Of a stretch of DNA of 64,000 bases, positions 50,497 through 60,624 are shown piece by piece. Below the pieces are notes generated by a model. It ran no database searches. It worked only from the letters and a program-made list of their open reading frames with translations, and was not told where the DNA came from. The stretch is taken from assembly GCF_037975245.1 (NCBI RefSeq), contig NC_092575.1, forward strand, positions 759,001 through 823,000, in the 5' to 3' direction. Numbering within the stretch: the first letter of the stretch is position 1; every line of letters starts with the position of its first letter. The translations under genes were made by a program, and so were the position numbers. This DNA is from Apostichopus japonicus. Taxonomy: Eukaryota; Echinodermata; Holothuroidea; Aspidochirotida; Stichopodidae.

Positions 50497-51959
50497 CGAT
50501 GATACTTATAATTATGACATGGCAAAATAGAAATGATTTTATGCTATGCTGCAGTGATATCATCTCAGTAACTATCAGACCTCTGCTTAACTAAAAAGAG
50601 GATTATGCTGTATTTGAAAATTCCCGTTTCGTCTGTCCATAAAGTTATGTCACTTTTACAGCAGAGCCATATGGTTCTGGTTTAAGTGATGGCGCTCTTA
50701 ACTAATCAGACATCAGAAATAAATAGAGGGCTGAATATTGAGAGAGATTACTTCTTGCTGACATACTGATATAAATCTCTAATATTCTACAGTAAAACTT
50801 GATGGAAACATCAAACATCGGTATTAATTGACACCACGGTAATACTGTGTACATGAATGTACACGTGTGGGCAGACATTTTCGACATCGAAGTTAACTGT
50901 TTGGGAGATTCAGGAAATGTGAGGTGGAGATGAGGAGGGAAAATGAACCCGTCTATGGATTAAAAAATACATCTAAGAAAATAAGTTGGACACGGCGAAC
51001 TGGGGTGGGGAGAGGGCATTGTATGTGTTAACCTCCTCCTATAAGTACCACTACATCGCTACATGCTATTCTAGACTACCATGATAATTTTAATGTAGAT
51101 GACTGCCCTGATCTTTCCAAAGGACGTTCGGGCGAGTGGGAAGGGGGGGGGGGGCAGCATAAGTACTGTATCCTTTATTTCATAATTTGATATCATTCGA
51201 ATTTTCATGCGTAAGCAGTTCTTTTTGCCTGCTTCAATGGCTATTAAGGCACGTTTTATGTTTCTATACATTCTAATTAACAAACAGAACTGAAGAGTTT
51301 GCGAAGCCTGGGCGCTCCTTTTCTCCATCTAAGTTTCCAAGATAGTCCTTTTAAAGATAGGTTAAATGTCTTAAATGCTACTTTATAACTGAATTATAGC
51401 GTCATGTCCACAGACATTCATTTAATAGTACATGGGAATTCATTGTTATCTCTTACACATTTTAAAGTATTATATTATCTTCTTTTAACAAACAGAGTAA
51501 TATGACCCCTCGAAAATATTGTGCCTTATAAAATTCGATAAACAATCGAGTCTGCAGAGAGAGAGAGTCGTGTATTCGTTTTGTTCACTCAAATCATAAC
51601 CGTATTGACAATATTGTTCAGCAGGGCGGAGGAGCGGTCGTAGGTTTTTTTTTTATTGAAACATCGAAACGCTGTTCCCGCAAATTTCGTAGTACAATAC
51701 AGCTTTAGTATTTTCTTTTAATTGTAGTACAAAATTCTATTTTTGTGATTCAAAAATGTCCTTTTGTTATTTAGAAGTGAACATGTCATGAGAAATTAAG
51801 AAAAATGTAAACAGAAAGTACAAACTGTCCTTAAGATTTCTTTAATTTATATTTGCCTTTTCATTGAAGAAACAAAAGTAAGCAGAGTTAAAGTAGAATT
51901 TGTGCTTACGGCGAATGCGCAGATGCCATTTAATCGTCGGGTTGGTTATGTGGTTTACC
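50497..51959. other. Intergenic or 5' intron, no gene seen
   Basis: AT-rich with a G run at about 51145-51155 and a GA run at about 51557-51567. Nothing coding recognised. Confidence 0.5.
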
Positions 51960-52330
51960 CAGTGGCGTAGGAAGGTACTTTTGAGTGGGGGGCTGAAGAC
52001 TGATGGCCGGCCTGGGGGAGGGGTTTAAGGGGAGGGGTGTCCCCCTCCCCTTTGGATTTTTTTGCATTTCCAGGTAGCCTCAGATGCAATTTGGTGCAAT
52101 ATAGCACACTTCAACACCCACTCCATTTTGTAAACTTAATTTTGTATTTTCACCAGGCCTTAGATGCAATTTGGTGCTCCAAATGAGATTTTTTTTCTCA
52201 TTTGGAAATGAAAAAGGGGTTTTCTGACTTGCGAAGCGGGGGGGGGGGGCGGAATGATACTTCCGCCCTCCACATTTTTCACTGGGGGGGGGGCTGGCGC
52301 CCCCCAGCCCCCCCGGTTCCTACGCCCTTG
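51960..52330. mobile_element. hAT-like MITE, copy 2 (371 bp)
   Basis: Nearly identical to copy 1 along its whole length, same orientation, with the same CAGTGGCGTAGG and CCTACGCCCTTG ends. It is flanked by perfect 8-bp duplications GGTTTACC (51952-51959 and 52331-52338). Differences are mostly in G/C/T homopolymer lengths, so both inserted recently. Confidence 0.95.
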
Positions 52331-52338
52331 GGTTTACC

Positions 52339-54152
52339 ACTTCAAATCAACCTCGCATGTACCCCTGCCCCCGAAATTTAAATTTGTTCCCCTCCCCTCA
52401 GACCCCTCCCCGGATTGAACCCACTTGCGACTCCTGTTTTGATAAATGTAGCAATCTATAGCAAGTTGCGAAATACGAGACTCTGTAAAAATGATATTTA
52501 GGTATTCATAGTTGACGCTGCAGTTTCGCATTTATGAATGAAGCCTTGCAAAGTTACATGTTAAACTTCGCACGGTACGGTAAGGTTAACCCTGGTTGAT
52601 ACACAGTAGGACTTGTGTGTCCTAGAACTTGTACCGAATCGCTGTTCTACATCTGTACTTAATACAAAAGAAAAATATATTACGTGAGAATTACTCTCTT
52701 ATACGTGGTCATGTAAGACTTCGGGCTGGAATAGGCGTTAACTTAGGGGCTCAGGACAGCAGGCCGAGTGTTTTTGCTTTTCTGCCAAATACGATATGTC
52801 ACGGAACTTGGTCCTAGGCGTAGCCTTTATTATTGTTGTTAGGACTAACGCTAGGCCTCCTACGGTAACTGTTATTATAAGTTACTGTTAATCATGTCTA
52901 AACTTCACTGCAGTGCCAGTCGAGTTAGGAATAGCAATTACTAAGTTGGGGAAATAGAAGTACTTCATTTATTTCATTTGCAATGGCTAAGCATAAATTA
53001 GGCCTACCTTAAATAAATGCTAAAGCCTAGCCTAATCCTGTGTAAGTTACAGAATACTTTTACATTTTAAGGGGTAAAATACAGTATGTCAGCATGGTCA
53101 GATTGGCATACCTGTTCAAGCTGTGCAAGGCACGGCTCCTGCAGGTAAATTGGAACTTCTATTTAAAATAATTTGGATGATGGAAAACAGACAATTGAGC
53201 AATTTAGAGTAACAGATTAGGTTGAAGACAAGCAGTACAAATATTTGGAAGCTTGAAGAGAGAAAGGAGCTCTACAGTATGTACGGTATTCAGAGCAACT
53301 TATAAATATAGTGCTGTCATCTTGGATCTAGCTGTGCAGATGGTGTTGCATTGTGTGATGTATAGGTAACAGACCAGTTTCCAAAGTAATCACTGTACAT
53401 GTGACATTATAATATAGGTAGGGCATGCAAACACAATGCTGTTAATATGAATGTGTGTCCTTTTGTTGGCTAGCCATTATACATTAAAAATGTCATATTT
53501 GGTTCTTAAAATCTTAATCTCCTTAATGAAGCTTATGCAATGACATCATTTTTCTTTCATTATTTTCAGAGATGGGAAATGTCTGCCATGTGATTAAAAG
53601 ATCCTACTTTAGTACTTGTGAGCTCATGACTGTTAAAACATGTGAAAACATGAGAACTGGTATTTCAATGTGGAAGAAGAATCCTCTGAAAAATGCCTAA
53701 ACTCATGTTGGTGAGCTACAACACATTGATACTTTTGTAATGAATATCACTTTATAACATTTGGGAGAATTGTTTGAGTGATTCATGTCACATTAATGTT
53801 TGACAGCATTTTGCAACTGATATGGAAGATAACATGACATGTTCCTTTAGGGACTAGAAACATCCTATAAATTGGATTATTGGTCAAGCAATCTGTCATG
53901 AAGTAGAGCTGCAATACAATATAAACATAACCACAATGATACCAATCCTGCAAAAGTAAATCATCTTTCTTCAGAAATAATAGTAAACAAAACCACAATT
54001 ATGATGAGGAACCTATTTCACAAAATTGTTGACGTGTTCATAGCGATCAAGCAAATGAAAATGAAATGAACAGATTGGCTTTGAGATCTCTTTGAAACTA
54101 CTTAGGTACCATACTGCAGCAAGTCTTCAAAAGACACTTTTCTATTTTTCAG
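52339..54152 (+). other. 5' region of the zinc-finger gene, first exons unresolved
   Basis: The exon at 54153 must be preceded by one ending in phase 0. One candidate is 53094-53144, which starts ATGGTCAGATTGGCATACC and ends CTGCAG|GTAAAT in phase 0; it would add MVRLAYLFKLCKARLLQ. A TTTTCAG acceptor at 53563-53569 is followed by an open frame of 42 codons with no matching phase. Neither is secure. Confidence 0.3.
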
Positions 54153-54354
54153 GCTCATCCTTCGATAAGGGTTAAAGGATTTGAGAATGTTTGGGAGCCA
54201 GTCATTTGCACTGACAGGGAGTGTGAATTCAGGGAAAAGAGTGACCACATGCACTGCCCTCTATGTCCGCTCAAGGTCTGCAGTCAAGATGAAGCTTACA
54301 TCAAGATGCATTTCCGTGTAAAGCACGTGGATGAAGGAGTGGATTGTGAAGAAG
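54153..54354 (+). CDS. Zinc-finger gene, exon with first Cys/His cluster
   Basis: The acceptor TCTATTTTTCAG and donor GAAG|GTACAT bound 202 nt, entering in phase 0. It encodes VICTDRECEFREKSDHMHCP followed by LCPLKVCSQDEAYIKMHFRV and KHV. CPLC, then His-x4-His, forms one C2H2-type finger (CxxC, 14 residues, HxxxxH); the preceding C-x4-C may pair with the His of DHMH. Confidence 0.85.
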
Positions 54355-57300
54355 GTACATAAAGTCTTTCTTGAACTAAACAAAATAGCAGCTGTTTCTT
54401 CTTACCCACAAAAGTGTTGTTATTTTGTATTTAACTTCAACGTCCAATGGCAATACAATTCCTTTGCCCTGATCCTATCATTCAAACTTGATTTTTTTTT
54501 TGAGGGGGGGGGGAAGGTAACCACTCTCTCAAGATTATTAACAATTGATGTGACAAAGTGTAACCAACTAATAAAATTGTGTCTGTTCAAGTATGTTAAA
54601 GAAAGACAGAAGTTTACACTGGAAATGCATCCAGCTTTTTTGAGCTGATTTAATTAAGTCTGTTCTTACTGTTATGATTATTATTTTGATATCCTCTTCA
54701 GGCTTCTTTAATCTGAAGTGTTTCTCCCATTGCTGGGTGATCAGTTGTCAGAAGGAGAAGCAAGTAAGGACACCACATTGGCACTGTCATCGCTGCGGAA
54801 GTGTATCCACCAAAAAAAATGAGTTACAATCTCATTTTGACAGCCCAAAGAACAAAGGAAAGCATGACACAGTGACACAGATAGTGCAGGTGAGATACAG
54901 AAAGCATGTAATGGCACATAGATACACATAGTACAGGTAAGATACAGAAAGCATGTAATGGCACATAGATACACATAGTACAGGTGATATTAGGAAAGCA
55001 TGTAATGGCGCATAGATACACATAGTACAGGTAAGATACAGAAAGCATGTAATGGCACATAGATACACATAGTACAGGTGAGATGCAGAAAGCATGTAAT
55101 GGCACATAGATACACATAGTACAGGTGAGATGCAGAAAGCATGTAATGGCACATAGGTAGACATAGTGAAAGAGTTATCAAAACTTCTTTATTCAAGTGT
55201 TCTATCCCAATTGATAGCTATCAAGTTGTGAATAAATGTTTTCAGTTCAAAGTAAAGCTGCTTTATATATATTTTTGTTTAATTTGCTGGACAGAATATT
55301 GTGACTATTTCCCTTGCCTTGCCGTCAAGAATGTTGACATCTTTCCACACATGAGTAGAGATTTAAAGAATATACCCATTTAAATATGTACTGTAACTAA
55401 TGTTGACTATATTGCCGGCTGCTATCAGTAGATTTTTTCTAACCTATATTACATTTTCAGAATATTAATCAGGGTATGAATGATCTTAAAAGCAAACAAA
55501 AGGACAAGAACCTGCCATCAGCCCAAAGACCCTCAAACAAACATGGTATGTATATGTCATTAATATATTGTGTGTATGGAAGTACCGTCTACTGTATATT
55601 AAATGCAACACTTTTATGTTCCAACTCAACGATTGATGAAAAATTGTACAGCAGGTAAAAAGGTGAACCTTGCAGTAAACATGCTAACATTTGGTAAAAG
55701 AGCTGGTTGCATATCCATAGTAAACCAGTAAAAACTAATCCGCTAGCACCTGATTCAATGAGGTGAGGGAAGGCTTGCAAATCTAGCTGGGGGTGATAGT
55801 CTGGCAGAAAGTGTCTCATTATGCAGGTACATAAAGCCCTACGAATGTATGATAGCTAATCAGCAATACATAGGGGCATGTCTAGTAGGAACACTCTCAA
55901 GTATTTTGTTTTGCTGTGAATTTATGTAATGACAATTAAGAACCCATCTTGAATCCTATATGAATAATATAAATAATGCAAAACAAAATTAGAATTAAAT
56001 AAATGTTCTGGTCACATAGTTTGCTTTAGTTGCAATGACGGATGTCCATTTGTAACTAAATTTATGTCAATTTGTAACTAAATTTTATGAAAATTTTATA
56101 AATGATGCAAAATTTAAAAAACCAAATACTGCTTTAAGACTTTGAGGTATATATACATCTTCCTCTTCAGACGTAACCACTCAGACCCTTAGTGAGCCGG
56201 CCAGTGTGTTACTAAACAGGACTGTATCTACAATGACGGAGGGTAGACTGTGTCAGTCAAGCAAAGCAGAATGTCTGAACCGAAGAAGTCAGTTAGTAGA
56301 GAGAACGATTCACCTGGAAGAAAATATATTATCCTTGAAGAATGAAAAGAATACCTTGGAAGATACCAATAAACACCTGCAAAGGGAGGCTAAACGGTTT
56401 AAAGAGAAGGTAATTGTTATATATATATCTCGATTGGAAATAATAGTATTTAGATCTATAGATTAGGTGGACCTAAATGGTTTTGAAGGAATTGTAGTTA
56501 TCGGAAGCTAAACTAATATGTGGATCTAAATGGTTTCAATGAAAAGGTAGTTATGAAAATGAAAATAATTGTACATTCAAGAATGAATCAGCACAGATTA
56601 TGAAAAGGTAATTACTATGAATTTAAATGTTTGTTAATTTATTGAATAATGAATTCAATTAGTATAAAGAATAGGTACTTATGATAGGATTGTGGGGGGG
56701 GGTGGGCATGGCAGGAGGTTTGACACTCCAGTAGAAGTGTCATTTACTTTACTGTATTGGTTGCAGTTGAAAATTTTGATTATATACATTAAATGCTGGT
56801 TACCAACACAATTCACAGATTTCATGAAAGTTTTGTTCTGGTGTTTACTTATTTAATTTAAGTTAAACTTCCAGTAAACCAGCAATTTTGTGTGTTCTAA
56901 TGAAGGCTATTTGTTTTAGACAGTTAGTAAAACATTCAACAACCAGACGTAATATTGTCACTGGATTTTGGATAATTGTGAGCCCTGTTGTGAACAGATT
57001 CCTCGTTTATTATTAATGAAAGTACATATGGGACCTACGTATCAACAATATTATTGATCTGTGATAATACTATATGTAAATCGCATTAATAATGAAATTA
57101 CATTTAGGACCTATAGCACATGTCAACAATATTATTGATCTGTGATAATACTATGTAAATCGTTTCATTAATAATGAAATTACATTTAGGACCTATTGTA
57201 CATGTCAACGACATTATTGATCTGCGATAATACTATATATAAATCGATTCTCTCAAGCTTATACAACATCTTACAAATGTAAAAGTTTTCACACTGAAAG

Positions 57301-60300
57301 TTACCAATAAACCAATAATATCTGTAATGATATTAAGGAATTTAAAAGAAACAGTCATAAATCTCAAAACTGTTCACCCAAGAAGTGAGACTTCATGTAT
57401 TTCCCATCAGAAACTGCCATTTTAAGCATTAAACTGGTTCCCTGTTCAGACCACTTATCCAAGCATCTATGGGAAGAGTTTGTCAAAATATTTCCTGAAT
57501 CCTGTCTCCTATGTGCATTTCCTTTCTTTTTTTCAATTGTCAGCTCTTGAAGGCGACTCGTGACAACACAAAGCTGAGGCGTCAGCTGAAAATTGTGACA
57601 GCAATCATGCTCATCCCGGGAAGAAACAGGAATACCCAAGAGAGCTCACCACCATCTAATCAGCCGAAAGTGACAACAAAGAGCTCGCAGAATGGTCCTT
57701 CAGATGTGCCTGTACCTGAAACCAGCATCGATGTCTCCGTGGAGAATGATAAACCATCCAATAGTGCTCTTCCCAGTCCAGCACGTACATGTCAAAATAC
57801 CACCAGTGTAGTAACACTGCCTTCTGTGACAGTGAGCTTATCATCCCCATCATCTTTGTCAAGTTCCTCATCTTCGTCATCACTTGATACAGATAGCAGT
57901 AGTGATGCAACAGAGCAGCTTGGAGGAAGGAATACTGATGTAACCGTCACTGCCCCATCAGTTATATCGAGGAACGATCATTTACCTATTGAAAGCACCT
58001 CCTTGGTCACCAACTGCACTGCAAGTGTTAGGAATCAGTCATCACCATACCTATCTGGTGACTCCATCTCGCCTGCCTCTGTCACCACGAGTAAGGAAAC
58101 TAGCAGCAAACATCAATGTGATGAGAATTCCCTGATGATGAGAACCATCACTAGTTCTCAATCTCCTTGTAGCTCTTCATCATTCACCAATACTTCAAAC
58201 TCCCTGTGCCAATCCCAGTCCACCAGAGACACTGGTCCTTTAGTACTTAACAAACTTTCTTCTTTCTCATCACCAAATGAAAGGCTAGCAATTGTCGACA
58301 CGCCCCTGTCCTTGAACCAAACACAACGTTTACAAAGTGAAGCAGATAAATTACCAGGAATAATTCACCCTGCCTCTGTTTCTTCTGAAATGACTTCCAC
58401 AATGGTTCAATGCTATGTAAGGCTGCCAGAGGGAGACATTTCCCCTTGTTCTGCATCGGACATGGTAACACAACAGAGCACCTCTGCTGTACCCATTACT
58501 AATTCCTCTGAGAACACATTGGATTTTCTTCCTGTCAATGTTTCTGGTGGAACTCTGATTCAAGCTGAGCAAGAAGTTGTAAGTATGCCTCTCAGTAGAG
58601 ACGGAGATAATGTAAGTCATGAGGGATTAATTCAGGCAGATACTAAACTTCGATCAGGAACCGGAAAGACTTCGTCAGGTAGCGTGGTTAAAATTCCCGC
58701 AAGAAACAAGAAGAAACAACAGTCACCATCATCCTCTGTTAGAGCTCCTCTCGGTAAAAATATGAGCGGCACTCACCTCTCTGCGGAGAGCAGCTCAAGG
58801 CTACTGATGAGTTTAGCTACCAAAGTAATGGAGAGAGCTCTAACTAATGCAAGGAAACCAGAGGACACAAGAAAACATTCAGCAGGTTTGAGCAGCAAGA
58901 AAACCCTGAAGACAAATAGTAATACTAGAGGACCGTTACGGTTTGTATCAGGGGATCCAAACACTGTCGTGGGTAGAGGGAAGAGTGTGTCAGATACTGT
59001 GAAGAAGAAAACTGCTTCAACGTCAAAAGAGTCCAGTACAGCTGCAGGGGATGGTGATGTTGTACATAACGATGGCAGGATAAGTGTTTCCTCAATGTCA
59101 GAGATCTCCAGTACTGATAGAGGTGTGATAACTGTACCTGCTCTACCTCTAACTACAGCTTCTGATAAGAGACCAACTGATTCCATAGTTACCAGTACAA
59201 ATATCTCCGCAATTGAGAGACCTTCCTCGTTATTGACAGAGGATCTCGACAAGCTGTCGACCACATTATCCAACCAGATAAAGGACACGTTGGCAACGAT
59301 AAGTAGCGACTCGCCCTTGAATGTGTCACTTGAAGCAAGTGACAGTTTCCCAGGGCAGTCTACTATAGCTTGTTCTCAGAGCATGATGGCAGGGATTAAT
59401 CAACAAGAGCAAACCCGTACAGAAGGGCAACTATGTGACGATATAAGCTCAGTAAGAGACGAGCCCACCGTACAGGTGAACCAATCAAATGATTGCGTTG
59501 ACGCAATGAGCTTAGATGTAAACCAAAGAGAGTTTTCTAATTCAGCAATATCTAATTTGGGGCATAAGGAGCAATCTTCCTTCAATCTTCTCGATGCTGG
59601 CGATAAAAGTTCCAATCCAGTAAAACCTTGCGAGCCTGCCGATAGAAGAGTTAATAGTGAAATAAGCAATCAGGCACGTAAGAGAGCACTCACCAAAATA
59701 GTGGATACGGACTTTGAAGCTCTTAGTCCAGGTATCTCGTCGATGGTAGCATCAAGCTCCTCCTCCTCCACCTCCTCATGTAATGGGATTCCTACGCCAA
59801 TCGGTACGGGTACATCATTGTTCTCAAGTGATGGTACTATTGAGTCCTTACTGGATCTACGCGAATACGATCTGTCGTCTGTAGTAGATTCACTCTCTGC
59901 ATCAGATAATCATGAGAGGTCCGGTGCAGATGAGATTCCAGACACTGAGTCTCTCCTTGAACTCTTCGAAAGAACTTTCAGTGGCGGAGGACAGGACATG
60001 AGCGTTATTGACCAGTTGTCATACCCTTCCATTCTAGAAGAAAGAGAAGAAAGGAGCGATTTCCCCTCATATTCTTCACAGTTGTCTTCCATTTTCTTGG
60101 CCAACTCGGACAATGAGCAAAGTTTGCATGAAAGAGATAACGTTTTGATCGACATTGCCAACTTCTGTGATAATAACATCTCTCCATTGCTCACAAGTGC
60201 CAGCCCTTCTCACAGTTCAAATTTCTTGTCAATCCTACGAGAAATGGAGGACAACCAGACCAACATCGGTGAGTCTCTGTCTCAAGCAAGCTCTCATTTG

Positions 60301-60624
60301 AGAGACAGAGAAGATAACGAGACCGACAGAAGCCAGATATCAGCCAATCAACTCAACCAATCGGAAGCAGCAGCAGCCTCAAGGTTAACTGACGACAACA
60401 CTTTGGACAACCACAGAGGAGCCAGTGCTGCCTGTAGTCCAACCTTAGAGATCAACAACGTGAACAGTCTGCTGTCAGAATTGAGAGAGGGTGAAAAACA
60501 AGATTCTCGCAGAAGGAAACATGAAAAGCGGAAAGGTAAGAAACGATCGAGGAGTCGAGAAAGAAGTCGAAAACCAAAGAAAAAGAAACGGAAAAGGAAT
60601 GGCAATACTGAGTTACTTTCATGA
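54153..60624 (+). CDS. Zinc-finger / coiled-coil / Ser-rich nuclear protein, 5'-incomplete (5 exons seen)
   Basis: Joined 54153-54354, 54702-54889, 55461-55545, 56171-56409 and 57544-60624, at least 1264 residues. All introns are GT-AG and all phases agree. Domains in order: two or three Cys/His clusters (residues about 19-125), including CPLCPLKVC...HFRVKH and CHRCGSVSTKKNELQSHF; a coiled coil with Leu heptads (about 190-265) crossing the last intron; a long disordered Ser/Thr-rich region with poly-Ser runs; several acidic short motifs such as ESLLDLREYDL and ESLLELFERTF; and a strongly basic RS-like tail (KKRSRSRERSRKPKKKKRKR), a probable nuclear localisation signal. I do not recognise the family. 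A nuclear chromatin or RNA-related role is inference from composition. The N-terminus is missing. Confidence 0.85.
54355..54701 (+). other. Intron between the two zinc-finger exons
   Basis: 347 bp, GT-AG. The read-through frame has no domain. A G run lies at about 54504-54513. Confidence 0.75.
54702..54889 (+). CDS. Zinc-finger gene, exon with second Cys/His cluster
   Basis: The acceptor TCCTCTTCAG and donor GTGCAG|GTGAGA bound 188 nt. It encodes LKCFSHCWVISCQ and HWHCHRCGSVSTKKNELQSH, with a later His in KNKGKH. CHRC with following His residues fits an atypical C2H2 finger with a long His spacing. It ends in phase 0. Its donor is the first unit of the 47-bp tandem repeat that follows. Confidence 0.88.
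54890..55164 (+). repeat. 47-bp tandem repeat, about 6 copies, starting exactly at the splice donor
   Basis: Units begin at 54890, 54937, 54984, 55031, 55078 and 55125. Each starts GTGAGAT, GTAAGAT or GTGATAT, and each is preceded by ACAG (GCAG for the first), so the donor-like word CAG|GTRAGA is repeated at every junction (the third is CAG|GTGATA). The remainder of the unit is ACAGAAAGCATGTAATGGCA and CATAGATACACATAGT. Minus-strand open frames here (Met-Cys-Ile-Tyr repeats) are artefacts. Confidence 0.95.
55165..55460 (+). other. Remainder of the intron before the 55461 exon
   Basis: 296 bp of AT-rich intron sequence ending in the acceptor ACATTTTCAG. Nothing else seen. Confidence 0.6.
55461..55545 (+). 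CDS. Zinc-finger gene, short linker exon
   Basis: The acceptor ACATTTTCAG and donor CATG|GTATGT bound 85 nt. It encodes NINQGMNDLKSKQKDKNLPS followed by AQRPSNKH, a polar linker. It joins exons on both sides in frame (an Asp codon split G|AC). Confidence 0.75.
55546..56170 (+). other. Intron, nothing notable
   Basis: 625 bp, GT-AG. A short duplicated phrase TTTGTAACTAAATTT occurs at about 56048-56084. Confidence 0.6.
56171..56409 (+). CDS. Zinc-finger gene, coiled-coil exon
   Basis: The acceptor TTCCTCTTCAG and donor AAG|GTAATT bound 239 nt. The second half encodes SQLVERTIHLEENILSLKNE, KNTLEDTNKHLQREAKRFKE K, with hydrophobic residues at 3/4 spacing over about six heptads. This is a clear coiled coil that suggests oligomerisation. 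Confidence 0.9.
56410..57543 (+). other. Intron with 81-bp tandem repeat
   Basis: 1.13 kb. At about 57010-57245 an 81-82 bp unit is repeated three times, with anchors CAACAATATTATTGATCTGT at 57043, 57124 and (variant) 57206. A G run lies at about 56694-56702. Confidence 0.85.
57544..60624 (+). CDS. Zinc-finger gene, 3.1-kb terminal exon
   Basis: The acceptor is a T-rich tract followed by TTGTCAG. It begins LLKATRDNTKLRRQLKIVTA, which continues the coiled coil of the previous exon, so the frame is certain. About 900 residues are Ser/Thr-rich and low in aromatic residues, with a poly-Ser run (SLSSSSSSSSLDTDSSSD) near residue 110 of the exon and another (ASSSSSSTSS) near 740. The final 40 residues are Lys/Arg-rich. 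The exon ends TELLS-stop at 60624. Confidence 0.93.
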   Translation, partial: LLKATRDNTKLRRQLKIVTAIMLIPGRNRNTQESSPPSNQPKVTTKSSQNGPSDVPVPETSIDVSVENDKPSNSALPSPARTCQNTTSVVTLPSVTVSLSSPSSLSSSSSSSSLDTDSSSDATEQLGGRNTDVTVTAPSVISRNDHLPIESTSLVTNCTASVRNQSSPYLSGDSISPASVTTSKETSSKHQCDENSLMMRTITSSQSPCSSSSFTNTSNSLCQSQSTRDTGPLVLNKLSSFSSPNERLAIVDTPLSLNQTQRLQSEADKLPGIIHPASVSSEMTSTMVQCYVRLPEGDISPCSASDMVTQQSTSAVPITNSSENTLDFLPVNVSGGTLIQAEQEVVSMPLSRDGDNVSHEGLIQADTKLRSGTGKTSSGSVVKIPARNKKKQQSPSSSVRAPLGKNMSGTHLSAESSSRLLMSLATKVMERALTNARKPEDTRKHSAGLSSKKTLKTNSNTRGPLRFVSGDPNTVVGRGKSVSDTVKKKTASTSKESSTAAGDGDVVHNDGRISVSSMSEISSTDRGVITVPALPLTTASDKRPTDSIVTSTNISAIERPSSLLTEDLDKLSTTLSNQIKDTLATISSDSPLNVSLEASDSFPGQSTIACSQSMMAGINQQEQTRTEGQLCDDISSVRDEPTVQVNQSNDCVDAMSLDVNQREFSNSAISNLGHKEQSSFNLLDAGDKSSNPVKPCEPADRRVNSEISNQARKRALTKIVDTDFEALSPGISSMVASSSSSSTSSCNGIPTPIGTGTSLFSSDGTIESLLDLREYDLSSVVDSLSASDNHERSGADEIPDTESLLELFERTFSGGGQDMSVIDQLSYPSILEEREERSDFPSYSSQLSSIFLANSDNEQSLHERDNVLIDIANFCDNNISPLLTSASPSHSSNFLSILREMEDNQTNIGESLSQASSHLRDREDNETDRSQISANQLNQSEAAAASRLTDDNTLDNHRGASAACSPTLEINNVNSLLSELREGEKQDSRRRKHEKRKGKKRSRSRERSRKPKKKKRKRNGNTELLS

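Noticed and set aside
54890..55164. CRISPR-like array
   Set aside because: Repeats are directly adjacent with no unique spacers, in an animal-type intron. The same applies to the 26-, 64- and 124-bp arrays.
54741..55196. Minus-strand Cys-rich repeat proteins (MCIYVPLHAF units)
   Set aside because: Antisense reading of the 47-bp intronic tandem repeat; the period 47 shifts frame and yields three overlapping versions.
57656..60605. Minus-strand open frames within the 3.1-kb zinc-finger gene exon
   Set aside because: Antisense shadows produced by Ser-rich codon usage (TCA/TCC) lacking stops in reverse.
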